A DNA stretch of 64,000 nucleotides from Castanea sativa (Eukaryota; Streptophyta; Magnoliopsida; Fagales; Fagaceae). Below the pieces are notes generated by a model that worked only from the letters and a program-made list of their open reading frames with translations, did no database searches and was not told where the DNA came from. Below, one piece after another: positions 22,451 to 33,903 of the stretch (position 1 is the stretch's first letter; the number at the start of each line of letters is the position of its first letter). Where the stretch lies: contig NC_134013.1 in NCBI RefSeq assembly GCF_040712315.1, positions 46,901,501-46,965,500 of the forward strand. Reading direction: 5' to 3'. The position numbers were made by a program, and so were the translations under genes.

Positions 22451-23211
22451 TGTTGTAGACACTCGATTTTGCACTCATGATTTAATCATGAAAGATGCCT
22501 GAAATGACCAATCATATACCCAAAATTCATGATTGCATTACATGCATTGATCATAAAAATGATCTTGAGGTTCTAACAGTCACGACGGTATGCCCGGTTT
22601 CCAAATTGGACCGTCGGATTGAAAAATATCGCATGATCAAGTTTGCACGGTCAGCATGCGTTGTGTCTAGGTAGAGTCGACCACGCATGATTAATTTAAA
22701 TTAATTCTGATTGGTTAAACAATTAAAATTAATTAAATAATTTTGTGATTGGTTGATAGTTAGTGTCAAAAATAGGATTGCTTGCATGGGAATAAATGGG
22801 TAATTGGATAACGATAAAATTGTGGATAATCAAGACTTTATCAAGATCTATTTTAGAGTATTTATCTACAAGATAATTGTTGCTTAAAAGACCTGAATTA
22901 TCCAGAAAAGAGTTTAAATTTTAGAATACTGATTAAAAGCGCGTCTAAGTGCAAGTCCCGGCTCAAGAAAACCTAAAAAGGAGTCCAAAACGCACTCGAA
23001 CTCGAAAGCGGGATAGGCACCCAAAAGTGCCATTCAGCACTTTTGGAGTGCCGATCAGGACTTTCAAAGTGCCGAATGGCACACATTAGCGTTTTGGCCT
23101 GACAGCATTAGGGTGACGTTAAAACACATCCTTTTCGATTTTTTAGCCATAAGGACGCGTCCCGGTTCATATTCTGATTGTCTAAGCTATGTTTTTTAGT
23201 CTCCCAGCCTC

Positions 23212-23220
23212 TATAAATAG
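23212..23220 (+). promoter_or_regulatory. Second candidate TATA box in the 5.85-kb insertion
   Basis: tataaatag in the context cctctataaatagagactg, followed by a CT-rich leader-like stretch. A strong match to a plant TATA box. Confidence 0.5.
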
Positions 23221-23643
23221 AGACTGAATCTCAAAATTTAACACACTTTTTCATGCTCTCAGATTTCCTCTCTTTCTAGCTCCCCTTTCAGATATTCTCT
23301 CCCTCTTACGTTAAAGAGGTTCTAGAGGCTTTAGTCTTAAGAATTTCTTTTTTGTAAGCAAGGATTTTTAGGTTTCAAAGACAATTGCATAAATTTCTTT
23401 GAACCCTAAAATATTCTCTCGAGAAAAAGAGTACGTCCATGCAAGAGGTAGCTTTTGTTTACTTCTTCTTCTTCTATCTCTTTTTTGTGATGCATGAATA
23501 AATATGTGTTTAGTTTTGATTTTGCAATGCTCATCTCATATGTTGTCGATATTTTCTTTATTAGAATGTTTTTATGATGTTTTTATTGTTAAAAATCTAT
23601 TTTTTATTTCAAAAATCTACTTGTTATCATATATTTTCTCAAA

Positions 23644-24125
23644 TCAAAAACTGATTTGCATCTTCATTAGATGCAAATTTGAATTTTTCTCAAATCAAAA
23701 ATTGATTTGCATCTTCATTAGATGCAGATCCAAATTTTTCTCAATAAAAAAAAATGATTTGATCTTCATTAAATGTAGATCTGAGTTTTTTTAAATAAAA
23801 AAAACTGATTTGCATCTTCATTAGATGCAAATTTGAAAATTTCAAAATCAAACATTAATTTGCATCTTCATTAGATACAGATTTGAATTTTTCTCAATTA
23901 AAAAAAAAAAAAAACTGATTTGCATCTTCATTAGATGCAAATCCGAATTTTTCTCAATAAAAAACTGATTTGCATCTTCATTAGATGCAAATCTGAATTT
24001 TTTCAACATAAAGACAGATTTGTATCTTCCTTAGATACAAATCTATTTTTTTTTTTAAATCCAAAAAATTGATCTACATCTTCTTTAGATATAGATCTGA
24101 TTTTTTTAACAAAGCAGATTTTGAA
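23644..24125. repeat. Minisatellite, about nine units of 48-54 bases
   Basis: Each unit holds a small dyad, atttgcatct-tcatt-agatgcaaat, followed by ctgaatttttctcaa-type spacer. Units begin near 23650, 23703, 23757, 23807, 23859, 23917, 23967, 24015 and 24070, and decay towards the right end. The dyad is better conserved than the spacer. Confidence 0.8.
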
Positions 24126-25705
24126 ATTAAAAAAAAAAAGTCATGAGTAGTTTTGTTTGTTTGTTTAGTGCATGTAGCATAGGTTTATTTCATGAATAAA
24201 GTCTTCTTCTCAAAAAATATTTTTCTTGTTTTTTTACGCATATAAAAATAGATCGGATTTTTCCTATATACAAATCTAAATTTTTTTGTTATATAACGGA
24301 TCTTATTCTTTTTAATACAAACCAAAAACCAATTTTTCTAGTTGTCAAAAACAGATCTAATATATTTTTTTTAAGGCCAAAATACTTTGTTTTATTTAAT
24401 AAACACAGATCTGACTTTTCTATGCCAAAGACTATTTTTTTTACATATACAAAAAAATAGATATGATTTTTCTAAACCAAATCAAAAAAAAAAATTTATC
24501 ACAACACAAATCTGAATTTTTTTTAACAAAGAAGAGGATGCATTCATAAATAGACTTATGTGATTTAGTTTTTTCATATGTGCAACATATCATTCATGTC
24601 ATGCATAAAAGGGGTACATTGGTCATGAGAGCCTAGAAGAACGGACTCTGTCTGGGCGGAATGGGTGGCTAACACATTTTCATTTCATCACCTAGCCTCC
24701 GAATTTAGTGTCTTTGGATAGGTAGGCTTTCTCGTTGTTTTTTTTTTTTTTTTTTTTATTTTGGGTAGATTGTAACTAGGACAAAAAGCCATGTATCTTT
24801 GGTAGTTTGTAACTAGGACCCAAAGCCATGTAATACTTAATTTATCAAATATGTATTCTTTTTTATTCAATCAGTGAGAAATGAACAATTCAGTCATGTA
24901 AATTGCACTTAATTTTTTCTTATTTTTTTGTATAAAAAATAAGTGGGGACTCCACATCACTTACCCAAAAAGAGAGGTGCCCTAAAAAAGTTCCCAAATC
25001 TCTTTTTTGAGAGCACCTAATTTTCCCAATCTCTCACAAGTGTGATTGTCACAGTCCATGTCACCTAAGTCAAAGCGATGCCTAATTTCCACCGCGAAAG
25101 TAAGGTGACATGTCACCGGATTTTCTCTGTGGAAATCTAGTACTTTGCCCAAATGCCTTAGGAAAGCATAGATTGGGACCACACCCAGTCAAACCTCAAA
25201 GCCCCCCATGCATGGAAAGCCCTGAAAGCCAATACCAAAATCATGTTTTTTACTACCAATCTCCGAAAATTAAGATTTTATCAAAATAAATGACTGTCCT
25301 TGGACAGGCGTTGTGGGGTGCCTAACACCTTCCTCACATGTAACCAAATTTCCGGACTGAAGAATCAAGATTTTTTGCAATCCACATTAGATTAGGAAAA
25401 ATGTCATTTTCCTTAGCCTGGGATTGGTAATAAAATCAACTAGAAACAGGTGACCAATCACACCTTAGAAAAACTTAATGATTGGTGGCAACTTCACTTA
25501 CCTTTGGTAATCACCTAAAATTTGGCCAAAATCTTGCCACACTACCCAAGGTAGACCTACCTTCCTCCACCAAGAGAGAGAGCACCCGAAGCTCCGCGCG
25601 AACCACACTAAGTGCACCAACCAATCGAGAGGGGCCTCCAATAGGTGGTCGAATGATGGCCCAACGACAGCGATTTTTTGCTTCGATTGAGGCCAGGCGT
25701 CGACA

Positions 25706-25710
25706 CTTAG
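25706..25710 (+). other. Target-site duplication CTTAG (right)
   Basis: Second copy of the 5-base duplication. The copia gag frame resumes immediately after it. Confidence 0.9.
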
Positions 25711-26140
25711 TCAAGTGGAAGATATATAGTTGATCATGCATGAAATTCTTGCTGAAGGTATGTCTGTAAGTGAATCATTTCAAGTGGTTACTATTATTGA
25801 GAAACTGCCTTCATCTTGGAAAGATTTCAAAAATTACTTGAAGCATAAGCGCAAGAAGATGCGGCTAAAAGACTTGATCGTAAGATTGAGAAATGAGGAG
25901 GAAAATCGGTCTTCAGAAAAAGCCATAGGAAATCACTACATGGAATCTAAAGCAAACATTGTGGAGCAAAATAAGAATAAGAGGAAGTACTATAGTGAAA
26001 GCTCGAATCAAGGAACCAGAGGGGGTGACTTTACAAGGTTCAATGGAAAATGCTATGTGTGTGAAGATTAAAGGACCAAGAAAGGCTCTCAAGCCAACAT
26101 TACTGAAGTGGAGAATCTTTCTAAAGATGTTAATCTTTCT

Positions 26141-26805
26141 AAACTCGAATTCCAGGTGGACTTTTTAAATTAAAATATTCTAGATCAACGAGTCCCACCA
26201 TGGCTCATTTTTATTGAACTTGAGTTTTTGGAACTTGAGTAATGTGTCAAAATCGAGTTTTAGAAACTTGAGTTCCAAAAGAGTGGTAGATCACTAGTTA
26301 TTTCCAAAACAGTGGTAGAACACTAATTATTTTGGCCAAAGATGCTATTTGACCATTTTGGCCTTTATATTACTGCAAAGATATTGTTATGCAGATCACC
26401 TCAATTTCCTTCCCCAAAAGTTATGTTTTCAATACCCAGATCAAAGCTTAACGACTTGAGTTCAAATTTGGCTGTTCTAAAAAGAATTCTAACAGTGGCT
26501 CGGTTAAGTCATTGTATGATAAATCCCTGAAACAGGAGTTAGCAAGATTTTGAGAATAACATATCCACATATGTTGAGATAAAAAATTGTTTTCTTTTTG
26601 AAAACTTGATATGAAACTGCAAGACTTGCATATGGAATTTTTCAATTAAAAATTCATGGCATTAAATTCCACAAGTACACTCTCCAAGCATTGACACCTT
26701 CAGCAACTAAGAGACCATCATCCATCTGCCGATTGGTAATCTCAACCTAGCAGATAGAGTTGCTTGACCTGCTGGTGTCTCGCTGGGACTATTTTATAGT
26801 AATTG
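26141..26805. other. Repeat-derived DNA, no gene
   Basis: From about 26148 the sequence matches, with changes, the stretch from 28405 (words such as gaattccaggtgg / gagttccacgtgg and ctagatcaac). The copia element is therefore joined to another dispersed repeat here. No coding region is supported. Confidence 0.5.
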
Positions 26806-28102
26806 ACGCTTCGTTTGTCTTGAAGTAAAATATTTTGAAGAAAACATTTTACTCATTTTACTGTGTTTGTTTTGATGTAAAATATGGTCAACTATAAAAT
26901 ATTTTCCAGTCAAAGTGGAAAATTAGGCCAATCAACTGTAAAATATTTTACACTTAAAACAAGTGTAAAATATTTTACAAAAGTCACTCAGTCATCTCTC
27001 CCTACTCTCTCGACACTATGCTTTCTTAATATCAAAGTTTCCCTTCCACAAACCAAACCTCTAGCCTCTGATCCACTCCCAGATGCCACTCATCATCAGC
27101 CAATAATCCACTCATTGGAGCCACTCATCACTGATTGCATCTCCACCGCCATCAGCACCACCCACTGATTGACCTCCCTGGGTTTTTTCTTTTTTCTTTT
27201 TTCTTTCTGTTATCCTCCATCATCATTGGCCCCACTGTTTCTTGGCCACCTCCACCGTCGTTGATTCATTCTTTTAATCTCAATTTTGGATTTTTTTTTC
27301 CTTTATTGCTGTGTGGCTTTATCGATTTGGGTTTTTGGATGGTTTATGGGTCATGGGTGGTTGGGTTTGTGGGTTGTGGTGGATGGCTGGGATGTTTTGT
27401 GGGTCTTGGTGGTGGCTGAGTTGTGGGTTTTGGGTGGGTAGTTGTAATGGTTTGTAGGTAGCTGAAATGGATAGTGGTGGTGACTCTATTGTGTGTTGCA
27501 GTGAATGTTTGACCATCTTTTTTTTTTTTTTTTTTTAATCTTTTTCCTCTCCAATAGATGGAAATAAGTGGTCAGGTGTTGGGTTCAAGCCACTATGGTG
27601 GTGGTTTGGGTGGTTCTCTTCTTGTGTGATTGAGTTTTGTTTCAAGCGTTTTTTGAGGTTGGCGTGCTAGTGGTTTTTTATCTCATTATTTGTTCTTCTT
27701 GGCAGTTGAGAAGCAATTGTAGACCATCTGCAAGTGACAATGAAATAGTGTGAGATAGTCTACTTAATTTTAAAATTTGAGGGAGTACCAAGTCGATGTA
27801 CTAACTAATTACTAGTGGTTATAATGTCATCTTTATTATGCTTGATGTTTTGGTAAATTTGTTTGCAAATTGAAAGTAATTGGAGCGTACCTATTCTCTA
27901 GTGATTCATGTATTGGTGGTGGATTGGTTTTTACTGATTTGGCGGTGGTTGCTTGGATTTGATAGGTTGTGACAATAGGAAATTTGTTTCATTTTACATT
28001 TCTTTCCATTTTCATGTAGACAACCAAACACCGTAAAATAAAAATGTTTTTAATAAAATATTTTACATTTGAAAATATTTGACTTCGAAACAAATGGAGC
28101 GT
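26806..28102. mobile_element. MITE-like element with ACGCTYCGTTTG ends, about 1.3 kb
   Basis: The left end acgcttcgtttgtcttgaag and the inverse of the right end, acgctccatttgtttcgaag, form imperfect terminal inverted repeats. They continue for about 80 bases through taaaatatttt-rich arms. The ends match those of the short element at 44693-45021, so the two are one family. The interior is CT- and TG-rich and non-coding. No target duplication was found, so the superfamily is left open. Confidence 0.6.
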
Positions 28103-28903
28103 GAATGTTAAACACCAATCACAATTCAAATTAAGACTCACAAGGACTGCATTGCCTTGAGATTGGAGAACGAAGTTGCAATCTCCCCTGTCAAATTGCT
28201 TGAGCTTAAGTTCCTGCTTGTCATTAAGAAAGAAGGAAGAATTATTGCCATTGTTTGAAAGAATTGTACGCGGAACTCAATTTCAATAAAATTGAGTTCT
28301 GTATTACATGGAACTCAGAGATTTTTAAACTCGAGTTCTTTGTTACAATTTAAACAAAAATCGCTTTTATGGAAATCAAGTTCTGTCTTACATTGTAAAA
28401 CTTGAGTTCCACGTGGCTTTTTAAAATTTTTAAATCTAGATCAACTTGTGCCACCGCGACACATTTTTATGGAACTCAATGTACATAAACTCGAGTTACA
28501 TGTAGAACTCGAGCTACATGATATCAAGTTACAAAACAGTGGTAGATTGCTAAATATTTCGCGAACAATGGTACAATGCTAAATATTTTCGCTAATTATT
28601 GCTATTTGGCCATTTTTTCCCCAAAATTGATGGTATACAAGTCTAATAGGTATTATAATATTTGAGGGAACCCTCTATGGGAAGCAAATATCTTTTTATA
28701 CCTTTCGTTAGAGTATTTTATAAAAGTCAAACTTTGGTACAATTTCTTAAGTATGGTACATTAGATTCTCCAGTTAAATTTGAACATATAGCTATAACGC
28801 TAAATATTTCGCTAATTAGTGCTATTTGGCCATTTTTGCCCGAAATTGATGGTATAAAAGTCTAATAGGTACTGTAATATTGAGGGAACCTTCTATGGGA
28901 AGC
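28103..28903. other. Dispersed repeat with internal direct duplication, no gene
   Basis: 28578-28685 and 28799-28903 are direct copies (gctaaatatttcgctaatta ... tctatgggaagc) about 220 bases apart. The part from 28641 also resembles 58998-59140. No coding frame is credible. Confidence 0.65.
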
Positions 28904-29516
28904 TGTTGACGCTTGGCCTAGAACAGAGAATTGTCGGGCCTTCATTCGACCACCCGCCGTGGCGACGCTCCCATGCACGCGGAGTTTCAGGTGCTCTCTC
29001 TCTTTCGGTGGAGGAAGGTAGGTCTACCTTTGGGGGTGTGGTAGGAATCTTAGCCAAATTTTAAGGGAATTACCAAAGGTAAGTGAAGTCACCACCAATC
29101 ATTGGGTTTTTCTAAGGTGTGATTGGTCACTTGTTTCTAATTGATTTATTACCAATCTTAGGCTAAGAAAAATGGAATTTTTCCTAATCTAATGTGGATG
29201 GTAAAAAATCTTGATCCTTGAGTCTGGAAGTTTGGTTACGTGTGGGGAAGGTGTTAGGCACCCCACAACGCCTGTTCAAGGACAATCCTTTGTTTGATAA
29301 AAATCTTAATTTTCAGAGATTGACAGTAAAAAACATGATTTTGGAATTGGCTTTCGGGGCTTTGCATGCATGGGGGTTTTGAGGTTTGGCTTTTGAATGG
29401 GTGTGGTCTCAATCTATGTTTTCCTAAGGCATTTGGGCAAAGTTCCAGATTTCCATGGCAAAAATCCGACGACATGTCACCTTACTTTCGCGGCGAAAAT
29501 TAGGCATCACTTTGTC
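28904..29516 (-). mobile_element. Inverted partial copy of the 5.85-kb insertion's right end
   Basis: TGTTGACGCTTGGCC at 28904 is the inverse complement, with few changes, of the last bases of the insertion at 25705. Further matches continue (ggtaggtctacctt, ccccacaacgcctgtcc-type words, tcaccttactttcgcggc) to about 29516, pairing with 25075-25705 and just beyond. It lacks the other end, so it is truncated. Confidence 0.8.
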
Positions 29517-29716
29517 ATATAGCAAATGCAATCTTGCCCACTTAATGCTAAATAATAGTTTGGATGGAAGTCCCAAGTATGGGGATAGATGTACCTTGAG
29601 ACTATGGGAGCCATGGTCCCATTGGCCCAAGGCTTTATATATATAGAAATTTTTTTATAATATATGTAATTAAAATGAAGTTTGGATTTTCAAAAGTTAC
29701 ATTTGGCTCCCTTTTA

Positions 29717-30860
29717 GAGTATTGGCATCAGGTGTGTCAAATGCTATATTTTTAGAATTTGGCACATCAAACACCAAAATCCACACTTATCATATATTTC
29801 AAATCTCAAAAAATTTAGTAATATGGGTTCCAATAAGCCCAATTGATAAAGTTTCTGATAGTTGAATAAGAGATTTGGAGTTCAATTTTTTGCTTACACC
29901 AAAAACCAATTGGTGTCTTAGTCTGATGATAAAGAACTATCATCAAAAGTAGATATCGTAAGTTGAAAATCTCTTTAAAAAAAATTAGCAATGAGTTACA
30001 GTATTGTTCTAAATTTGAAACGGTCTGAACATATATTCTAAAATATATACTCTCTCTCTCTCTTCTCTTTCTCTCTTTCACAACCCACCTCTGTCTTCTT
30101 TTTCTCTCTCATAACCCACCTCCATAGCAACAAAGATCACAGACCCACTTTCAACACCTCTGCCAATCACCACTAAAAAAAAAAAAATTACCAACAAAAC
30201 CCACCAAGCCCCACCTTAAATCACCCAACCACTGGCCAAAACCACTGATCATAGGATAGCCAATCATCGGCCAAACCCACTGATCACACTAAACAAATCA
30301 TCGTCAAAACATGCAAAGCCAAATCCCACCCTCTCTCCTCGTCCCAGATCACTTCCCCCTCACAACCATTCAAATCCATTGCAATACCTTACAATCAAGA
30401 GCTCAAGGTTGCTTTTTACTAAGATCGGCCGTTGCCGTAGGAGGAGTTTTATTTGTAATCTGATTTTTTTTTCTTCCCATGGTGGTCACTAGTGAGTTTT
30501 AGACAAAGATTGTGAGTTATGATTAGTTATTGGTGGTAGTGGATAGTGAGTTTGAGGTGGTGGTGGTGTTCTTTTCTTTCTTTCTTTCTTTCTTTTTTTT
30601 TTTTTTTGGGTGGTGGTGAGTTACATAGAGGAGGAAAATCAGTGGAGAGGAGAGAGAAGAAAAAGCTTTAGACGTGGTGAGTTTTAGAGACACCGACAGA
30701 AAGCAAGAGAGAGAAATAACTAAATAAAGAAATAAAACATGAAAGTAGAATATGTGATGTAAGATGTATTGTCAAATGCTATATTAAAGTATAAAAAATA
30801 AATTTTGATGTGTGAAAATAAATTTTTTTTTTTTTTTTACAATCTTTGATGCAAATGCTC
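29717..30860. mobile_element. Tourist-like (PIF/Harbinger) MITE candidate
   Basis: The left end gagtattggcatcag and the inverse of the right end, gagcatttgcatcaa, form short inverted repeats beginning GAG-AT as in the PIF family at 45320. Flanking triplets are TTA on the left and CTA on the right, an imperfect target duplication. The interior holds CT-rich runs and a SINE, and is non-coding. Confidence 0.45.
29824..29984 (+). mobile_element. tRNA-derived SINE
   Basis: Starts gggttccaataagcccaatt (A-box-like). Then comes gagatttggagttcaatttt (B-box-like), a conserved tail domain (gatgataaagaactatcatc), and an A-run end. Shares this order with 31112-31273. Confidence 0.7.
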
Positions 30861-31111
30861 CTAAGAATTAAGTTGCACATAATAGCTGACAGCACCTATG
30901 GTCCCCTCCTAATATATACAAGAGGAAAATTTTAGTTTTTAATACCTAAACTCAAATGGTGCTGCTTTTTAATCCCAAAAATAAAAAAAAATGGTGATGC
31001 TTTATTAAAAGCAAGAGCCACCTTAAGAGATACTATCAATAATCAACTAATTCATGCATGGAATGCTAGTATCTATAGACCCCCTCAATTAACGATGAAA
31101 CTAATATTAGA

Positions 31112-31273
31112 CGAGTGGGTTCCAGTAAGCTCAACTTGTCAACTATCTGATGGTTGAATAAAAGATCTTGGGTTCAATTCTAACGTACACCCAAAACGAT
31201 TGATGTCTAATGATAAAGAGCTATCATCAAGAGCAGACGCTATAGGTTGAAATTTTCTCTCTAAAAAAAAAAA
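31112..31273 (+). mobile_element. tRNA-derived SINE, best copy
   Basis: gggttccagtaagctcaact fits the A box, and cttgggttcaattctaac fits the B box. The 3' part taatgataaagagctatcat and a terminal A-run match the other copies. About 160 bases, a typical size for plant SINEs. Confidence 0.75.
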
Positions 31274-31566
31274 CATTTGATGAAGAGGGCCATTCTCAAG
31301 ATTAAAAAAAAAATTAAATAGTATTTAATTATGTATACATAATATTTTAAAATTTGAACCCATATACTTGGGCACAAATTTTTTTTATTTTATTATAATT
31401 TGTCAAGGGAACCAAAAAAAAGATTTGGTCATCCGCCCTGTGATTGTGCAGTGAGACATGCCTATTTGGTGTGTGTTATCATTGACTTTTTTTAAAACAT
31501 CTCAAAACACCCTTTTACTTGCTCAAAGTTAGTTTTCTTACCAAATACGTCATTTTAAAATTGGAT

Positions 31567-31664
31567 GGTGAGTTTCAGTTAACTCAACTGGTAAAGTTTT
31601 TAATGGTTGAATAAGAGATTGGAGCGGATGCTATAAGTTGAAAATCTAAAAAAAAAAAAAAAAA
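31567..31664 (+). mobile_element. SINE copy with internal deletion
   Basis: Starts gtgagtttcagttaactcaa like the other copies. After agagattg it jumps to gagcggatgctataagttg and the A-run, so the B box and middle domain are missing. Confidence 0.65.
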
Positions 31665-31727
31665 CCATGTTTGAAGATTTAAATCCTTGAAAATTGTTTT
31701 CAAATCACGAAACATGTTTAAAGATTT

Positions 31728-33044
31728 AGGGTCTATTTGGTTTCAAAAAGTACTGTATCCATTTTTCATTTTCTTTATTCTAAATTAAAACCTGAATTTG
31801 AATGTAGAAATAAACACTTATTTTCACATTTGGTAGTGTTTGGTAAGTTGTTTTGAAACATAATTAGGGTATAAAATACATCATACTCGAGTTTGGTCAT
31901 TATTTTCTATTAAAAAAAAGTAAGGGTATGTTTGATAACTGTTATTTTCCCCTTATTTTCAATTTCCAAAAGCAATTTTCTATTTTTGAAACTAAAAAAC
32001 TTGTTTGGCAACCCAAAATGGACAGAAAACAAAATCTGTTCTCAAAACTCAATTTGTGAAGGAAATTGAAAACATGCAAAATGCTGCTTTCAGTTTCTAA
32101 TTTTCAAAAGTCATTGAAAACAAACATTTAATTTAATGAATTTGTCTAATTTAATGAGTTAGCATAAGAATTCAAATCCTAGTAACAACATATTTTAGTA
32201 TTTTCTATTTTTTTTATATAAAAAAAAAACTATCTTTTTAATTTCAACTAACCAAACATGTTTTTGATTTAAAAAATACAAGAAAATTGTTTTTTCATTA
32301 TATTCCCAAAACCAAGTTTTTGAAAATAGAAAACAAAAACTGTTACCAAACATAACCTAACTTTTCTCACTCTCACACACCACATCACTAAAAAAAAAGA
32401 AGTAAGGGTATGTTTGGTAATTGTTTTTCCTCATTATTTTCTATTTTCAAAAACAATTTTCTATTTTTGAGATTAAAAAATTTGTTTGGCAACTCAAAAT
32501 AGACAAAAAAACAAAAACTGTTTTTAAAACTCAATTTGTGAAGGAAACTGAAAACATGCAAAAGGTTGTTTTCAGTTTATAATTTTTAAAAGTCAATGAA
32601 AATACACATTTAATTTAATAAATCTGTCTCATTTAATGAGTTAACATTAGAATACAAATCCTAATAACAACATATTTTAGCATTGTCTATTTTTTTATTC
32701 AAATTTTTTTTTTTAATTTCAACTAACCAAACATGTTTTTTATTTCAAAAATACAAGAAAGTTGTTTTTTTCTTTATATTTCCAAAAACAAGTTTTTGAA
32801 AATAGAAAACAAAAACTATTACCAAACATAGACTAATTTTGTGTTTCCACAATATTTACAAATATGTAAAAAAAAGTTGTATTAATTTTTTGTATTCAAA
32901 TCTAACTTTTAGGATATTGAAAATTAAAATTGAATACAAATGTTAAAACCAAACAAGCTTAATGCAAATCCATCGTGGAACCCACTAAAAATTGAAAATT
33001 AAAACAAAAAATAGTGCTTTTTTCAGCTAACCAAACAAGCCCTT
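31728..33044. mobile_element. Nested MITE cluster (outer hAT-like ends with two inner copies)
   Basis: The outer ends agggtctatttggttt and the inverse of the right end, aagggcttgtttggtt, are similar inverted repeats. Inside are two direct copies of another MITE, 31921-32361 and 32403-32835, each starting taagggtatgtttg and ending ccaaacata. All parts are non-coding. The perfect direct repeat aaatccttgaaaattgtttt plus seven more bases occurs just left of the cluster (31681-31707) and at its right edge (33044-33070). Confidence 0.6.
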
Positions 33045-33903
33045 AAATCCTTGAAAATTGTTTTCAAATCATGAGTTACCAAACAGGCCCTTGGCTGTCC
33101 ACACAGAATTTCATTATCTTAAAGCATTATTATTGGTGGTGCTAAAAAGCTATATTGTTATTTTCAGCACCACCAACTACAAAAATGAGGCTACATTGGT
33201 GGAGTCAAAACCAAAAATTTTGCCTTCTCAGCTACAGTGCACAGCCAAAGATGGTAGTATACTGTAGCTCAAAGGTAATAATAAAAAATAAAATAAAAAT
33301 AAAAAACCATTTTATGTTGCATTCACACTGGTCAAAATATTTTAATATCATTTTTTTTTCTTTTCTTTTTTTCTCATCCTTTTCCATTTTTGCCCTTTGC
33401 TCCTCTCTACTCAGTCCTCACACTATTCGTTTCTGCTCATTGCCGCCAACGAAGCCCTTACCCAGCGCCGACCAAAGCAGCAGCCCAACACTAACTACTT
33501 TCTTCGTTCTTTATGACTCTGTCTCTCTCTCTCTCTCTGCTATCTCATGCCCAGCGCTGATGTGGGTGTCTATCTCGCATTTTCTCTCTCTAGATCTCCA
33601 CCTCAAAGGCCGAACCTCCGATCTCCACCCTCTCTCTGCTATCTCATGCCTAACGCCGATGTGGTTTTGTGTTTGTGTTTTCCGATCTATTGTGGCCAGT
33701 GGACTTATGTTTGTGCTTGTGGCAATGGGCTTGTGTTTTCCAATTTGTGGGCATTTTGGTGCAATTGATGAAATTTTCAGAGGTATTTTGTTTAGAAGGT
33801 TACTTTAAGAGTTGTGGGTTCTTGTGTCTTTGGTGTTTTATGTATGTGTTTGTGGCATTTAAGTGAAGTATTGGTTAGGAATGGTTGTGTTCATAATGGA
33901 TTT

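Larger units (their letters stand above)
19855..25705. mobile_element. Non-coding 5.85-kb TG...CA insertion (long solo LTR or LARD-like)
   Basis: The insert begins TGTTGATACC and ends GGCGTCGACA, with TG...CA borders and the 5-base duplication CTTAG, as for LTR retrotransposon integration. It has no protein-coding region. Two TATA-like boxes on the + strand (20513-20520 and 23212-23220), each followed by a CT-rich leader-like stretch, suggest LTR promoter regions. Near 22452 the words tgttgtagaca could mark another LTR border. Inner parts are a CT/TG-rich region with tacatgctt-type words (20700-22450) and a minisatellite (23644-24125). Its last roughly 700 bases recur inverted at 28904-29516, so it belongs to a dispersed family. 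A very long LTR of a Tat/Ogre-like element is my best guess. Confidence 0.7.
19403..26140 (+). pseudogene. Copia gag, split by a 5.85-kb insertion
   Basis: Gag of a Ty1/copia element, in two parts: 19403-19854 and 25711-26140. The first part reads MSNETAVNPV... and contains WKHADFLCKNYILN and the ELWNSLDKKY segment of the UBN2/gag family. The second starts exactly where the first stops (KTVLS, then QVEDI) and ends near the zinc-knuckle start CYVCED. The stop TAA at 19523-19525 follows RWQ, and TAG at 25727-25729 follows VEDI. Both are sites where Gln is expected. GTT is repeated eight times at 19616-19639, giving a run of Val not expected in the family. No protease, integrase or RT follows, so the rest of the element is lost. 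Confidence 0.85.

Noticed and set aside
22452..22462. tgttgtagaca as a certain LTR border splitting the 5.85-kb insertion into two elements
   Set aside because: No matching duplication or second border could be found; kept only as a possibility in the description of the insertion.
21835..22480. Overlapping open frames with many Cys, Phe and Leu
   Set aside because: Caused by the tgctt-rich low-complexity region of the 5.85-kb insertion; no domain and no splice structure.
23650..24070. Possible CRISPR-like array (regularly spaced repeats with dyads)
   Set aside because: Units are contiguous imperfect minisatellite repeats with similar spacers, in a plant genome; there are no unique spacers and no cas genes.
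33155..33866. 217-residue + strand frame
   Set aside because: Lies inside the left arm of the non-autonomous PIF-type element and is CT-rich filler without any domain.
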